From Sphingomonas sp. HDW15A (lineage in GTDB: Bacteria; Pseudomonadota; Alphaproteobacteria; Sphingomonadales; Sphingomonadaceae): a DNA stretch of 64,000 bases. This document shows, in pieces, positions 61,639 through 64,000 of this stretch. Position numbers and translations under genes: made by a program. Position 1 is the stretch's first letter. The number at the start of each line of letters is the position of its first letter. Location: contig NZ_CP049870.1 of assembly GCF_011301715.1 (NCBI RefSeq), positions 2,046,001 to 2,110,000 on the forward strand. Direction: 5' to 3'. The notes under the pieces are model-generated. The model searched no databases. It saw only the letters and a list, made by a program, of their open reading frames with translations, and had not been told where the DNA came from.

Positions 61639-62270
61639 TCGAGCTGTTCACCAGCGCGTTTCTCACGTTGGCGGTAATCGTCGACCCACCGGGTTGCGCA
61701 CCGATATTCGCCTCCCTGACGAGCGGAACGGATGCTGCCCATCGCCGAAGGATGGCGATCCGGTCGTGTCTCGTCGCCTGGTGCATCTTGATGTTCTTCG
61801 CCTTGTTCGGCGAAGCGCTGCTGACCCACATCGGGGTCTCGCTGAGCGCGTTCCGCCTGGCCGGCGGAATCATGCTGTTCATGATCGCGCTCGACATGGT
61901 TTTCGAGCGGCGCACCGAACGACGTGAGGAACGTGCCGAGGAGATCAAGGGCACGCCCGAAGCGGAGGACGTCAGCGTCTTCCCGATGGCAATTCCAATG
62001 ATCGCAGGACCGGGCTCCATCGCATCGGTGATGCTCCTCAACGCTCGTGCCAACGGTCTCCAAGAGTCCGTCGTCGTCCTGGTCGCGATGACCCTCGTTA
62101 TCCTGCTGACGCTTGCGGCATTGCTCGCGGCCGGGCCGCTGATGCGTTTTGTCGGCGCCAAGGTGGAAGCGATGATCACCCGGATCCTCGGCGTCATCCT
62201 CGCCGCGCTGGCGACCCAGTTCGTACTTGACGGGTTGGAGCGTTCGCTACCCGGACTTGCCGGGGCTTAA
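61635..62270 (+). CDS. MarC family integral membrane protein
   Basis: 211 residues with six predicted helices in two halves. Family motifs are VIVDPPGCAPIFASLTSG near the N-terminus, RLAGGIMLFMIALDMVF, and PMAIPMIAGPGSIASVMLL at the start of the second half. The loop between the halves is charged (RRTERREERAEEIKGTPEAE). MarC proteins are putative transporters with no agreed substrate. It overlaps the preceding gene by ATGA and the convergent gene at 62267 by 4 bp. Confidence 0.92.
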   Translation: MIELFTSAFLTLAVIVDPPGCAPIFASLTSGTDAAHRRRMAIRSCLVAWCILMFFALFGEALLTHIGVSLSAFRLAGGIMLFMIALDMVFERRTERREERAEEIKGTPEAEDVSVFPMAIPMIAGPGSIASVMLLNARANGLQESVVVLVAMTLVILLTLAALLAAGPLMRFVGAKVEAMITRILGVILAALATQFVLDGLERSLPGLAGA

Positions 62271-64000
62271 TTTGCCCGAACGGGGGTTGAGCGCTTCACC
62301 CGCCACAGCTTGAGCGGTGAGCCCTTCGGCAGCGGGACTGGCTCGAGCCAGGCGGGAACCTCGCCCTCCTCCAGCTGGACGTAGAAGCCCCGGGGCGCTT
62401 CCGCCATGAACACGGTCGCCTGGCTCATCATCGGGCAGGTTAGAACGTAATCGGCGCGATATTTGTCGGCCAGCACGCGCGCTTCGTCCGCGCTTCCCCG
62501 GAAGAACTTCATCGTGTCGACGATCTGTTCTCCGTTGCGGTGATAGGGGCCCATGATCGCGCGATGATGGGTGACGGTGATCAGGCGCGGCGAAAGATCG
62601 CCGAACGTGAACATTGTCGCCGCTGGGATCTTGGCAATGGGCCGCATCGCGGCGAGCGAGGGGCAGCGGTTATTCGCCTTGGCGATCGCCTTCTGCCGCT
62701 CGTTCTTCACGGGGTCCGGAGCGACACTATCAAGGAAGAGGGGCACCAGTCCGCCAAGAGCGAGGAGGACAAGCGCGGTCGTCCCCAACGTCCGAACCAG
62801 CATGAAGCGCGAATTGTAAAGCATGGGCGCGAGAACCACGACCAGAGCGACCGCGCCGGGGATCGCCAGCATCTGCGCCGCCGGGCCAGTCCTGGTCTGC
62901 CAGAACAGAAGCGCGGCTGCCGCGAGTGCGAGAATCGCAGCGCAAAGGATGCGGGCCAGGCGGGCCGGATCCTTGCGCGATGCCCAGCCGAGGATCGCCC
63001 AGCCGATCAATCCTGTAACCGGCAGCGCGATTATGGTCACCGCGGTCTTCCACGGATGGCGATAGAATGGCCGCGCCTCGCGTACATGGCTGAGCCAAAG
63101 CTTATAGACTTCGTCGCTGACTCCCTCGAGCCGCGAAAGGCAATGCGGCCAGGCGATTGCGTGGAATCCAGCGATGGCCGCACCCGCCAGCGCTGCCGAG
63201 CCGAGTCGCATCTTCCAGCTTCCCGGCGACCACCAGGCTAGCGCCAGCAGCAGCGCTCCGCCGAGTAGCGCATCACTTAGCCAAACCGGCGACAGCGCGT
63301 CGCAGACCGCGAGACGGTTGGCCTCGGACGCGAAAAGCAGGAAGCCGAATGCCGTGCCGCCCGACAGGCTGACGGCGTAAGCGGCGAGGCGTCGCCGTTC
63401 TTCGCGGTCTGCGACCCAGCGGAGAACCGTCCCGACACCGGCAAGCGCGAGATAGATCATGGCCTCTAGCCCGATCGCCAGCGACAGAGCCGAAGCGAGC
63501 CCAAGCGTTGCGCCGCCGCGCGCCCGCCTTGGATCGGCGATTCCAGCCACGCCGACGGCAAGCAGTGCGAGTTGCCAGCCGTGATGGTCAATCCGCGTCG
63601 GTACGAACTGCGCAACGGTGGAGCCCGCGAAAAAGAGGCAGATGAGCGCCAAGGGCCATGCCGAAGGATGAATCAGCCGGCGAACCGTCAGGGAAAGCGC
63701 CGTCACAAGCACGGCTAGGGGGATCATCGGCGCGACTGCGATGGCGAAGATCTCGGCGTCCGGGCCGGATAGGAACAGGCGTCCAAGCAAGATGAGCCCG
63801 GCCAGCGGCAGGTCGACGAAGCGGCTCCAGTGGATGTTGGCGCCGTACGGCCAGTTCAGCTTGTATTGGCGGAGGTCGTACCAGCCCTGCCCGTCGTTGA
63901 GCCATGCGCGGACCTGGCTGATCCGCATGTTATCGTCGGTGTCGGTTAGGACGAAACCCTGGATGTTTGCCCAGCGGGAATAGAGAAGCCATGCGCACAG
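62267..64000 (-). CDS. GT-C-fold membrane glycosyltransferase-like protein (partial, runs off the right edge)
   Basis: At least 577 residues; the frame is open to the window end, so the ATG at 63928 is internal. It has ten or more hydrophobic segments followed by a soluble C-terminal region. The first visible loop has TDTDDNMRISQVRAWLNDG and LNWPYGANIHWSRFVDLPLA, resembling the acidic external loop (D/E motif, then W-P-x-G-R/H) of STT3/PglB-type GT66 enzymes and other GT-C transferases. The C-terminal domain includes GDLSPRLITVTHHRAIMGPY. A lipid-linked sugar donor would be expected, but the specific reaction is unknown. Confidence 0.65.
   Translation of the reverse strand: MCAWLLYSRWANIQGFVLTDTDDNMRISQVRAWLNDGQGWYDLRQYKLNWPYGANIHWSRFVDLPLAGLILLGRLFLSGPDAEIFAIAVAPMIPLAVLVTALSLTVRRLIHPSAWPLALICLFFAGSTVAQFVPTRIDHHGWQLALLAVGVAGIADPRRARGGATLGLASALSLAIGLEAMIYLALAGVGTVLRWVADREERRRLAAYAVSLSGGTAFGFLLFASEANRLAVCDALSPVWLSDALLGGALLLALAWWSPGSWKMRLGSAALAGAAIAGFHAIAWPHCLSRLEGVSDEVYKLWLSHVREARPFYRHPWKTAVTIIALPVTGLIGWAILGWASRKDPARLARILCAAILALAAAALLFWQTRTGPAAQMLAIPGAVALVVVLAPMLYNSRFMLVRTLGTTALVLLALGGLVPLFLDSVAPDPVKNERQKAIAKANNRCPSLAAMRPIAKIPAATMFTFGDLSPRLITVTHHRAIMGPYHRNGEQIVDTMKFFRGSADEARVLADKYRADYVLTCPMMSQATVFMAEAPRGFYVQLEEGEVPAWLEPVPLPKGSPLKLWRVKRSTPVRAN

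Noticed and set aside
1..64000. CRISPR array, transposase, integrase, tRNA or rRNA genes
   Set aside because: Gene spacing is short throughout and none of these signatures appears; the only tandem repeat is the protease linker.

Overview
The window is a GC-rich, tightly packed chromosomal segment of an alphaproteobacterium, most likely a member of the Sphingomonadales. The support for this is gene content rather than a marker gene. It has a single bifunctional Rsh protein, an Rrf2-regulated sufBCDST-sufA operon, a large TonB-dependent receptor with a proline-rich tail, an ergothioneine egtB-egtD pair, a Cdc48-type AAA ATPase, cyclase/TolB/TPR proteins, and a small secreted protein resembling a Caulobacter family. 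I see no rRNA, tRNA, CRISPR array, insertion sequence or prophage. Genes commonly share ATGA, GTGA or TGATG start/stop overlaps, and convergent neighbours often overlap at their 3' ends, which suggests a compact genome.

Layout. 1-2.9 kb: start of mgtE (leftward), a cyclophilin, a frameshifted DUF418 membrane protein and an SDR oxidoreductase. 2.9-9.2 kb: two tandem class III cyclase/TolB/TPR paralogues, divergent from a Cdc48/p97-like ATPase, with a 297-bp spacer that holds a perfect 20-bp palindrome, a second inverted repeat and a structured RNA ending in an intrinsic terminator. 9.2-14 kb: MFS transporter, phospholipid methyltransferase-like protein, cardiolipin synthase-like PLD protein, rpoZ, an HxlR regulator and a small secreted protein. 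14-25 kb: rsh, maeB, mutS (two frameshifts), an acyltransferase and glnD. 25-31 kb: TonB receptor, infC (predicted AUA start) and thrS, all leftward. 31-41.6 kb: hydrolase, TPR protein, SIMPL protein, gloA-gloB, a lipoprotein, an acyl-CoA synthetase (frameshifted), a gamma-glutamyltransferase-like lipoprotein, pyrD and a DUF885 peptidase. 41.7-47 kb: the SUF operon with its regulator and an operator-like inverted repeat. 47-56 kb: subtilase autotransporter lipoprotein, HAD phosphatase-dapD, EamA transporter, TlpA-like thioredoxin, argH-lipoprotein-galU and an HNH protein. 56-64 kb: a rightward run of gluQRS, HIG1 protein, cobalamin adenosyltransferase, egtB, egtD (frameshifted), yggT, folD, a hypothetical gene and marC, then a leftward membrane protein that runs off the window.

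The main technical point is that four genes (DUF418, mutS, acyl-CoA synthetase, egtD) are interrupted by five frameshifts. Every one is repaired by adding one base to a run of 4-5 G or C. Systematic homopolymer under-calling in the assembly explains this better than gene decay. The main biological points are the symmetric cyclase/Cdc48 control region with its terminator-ended leader, several unannotated inverted repeats beside regulators, a cluster of four GANTC methylation sites, and non-ATG starts in infC (AUA) and the cobalamin adenosyltransferase (CTG).
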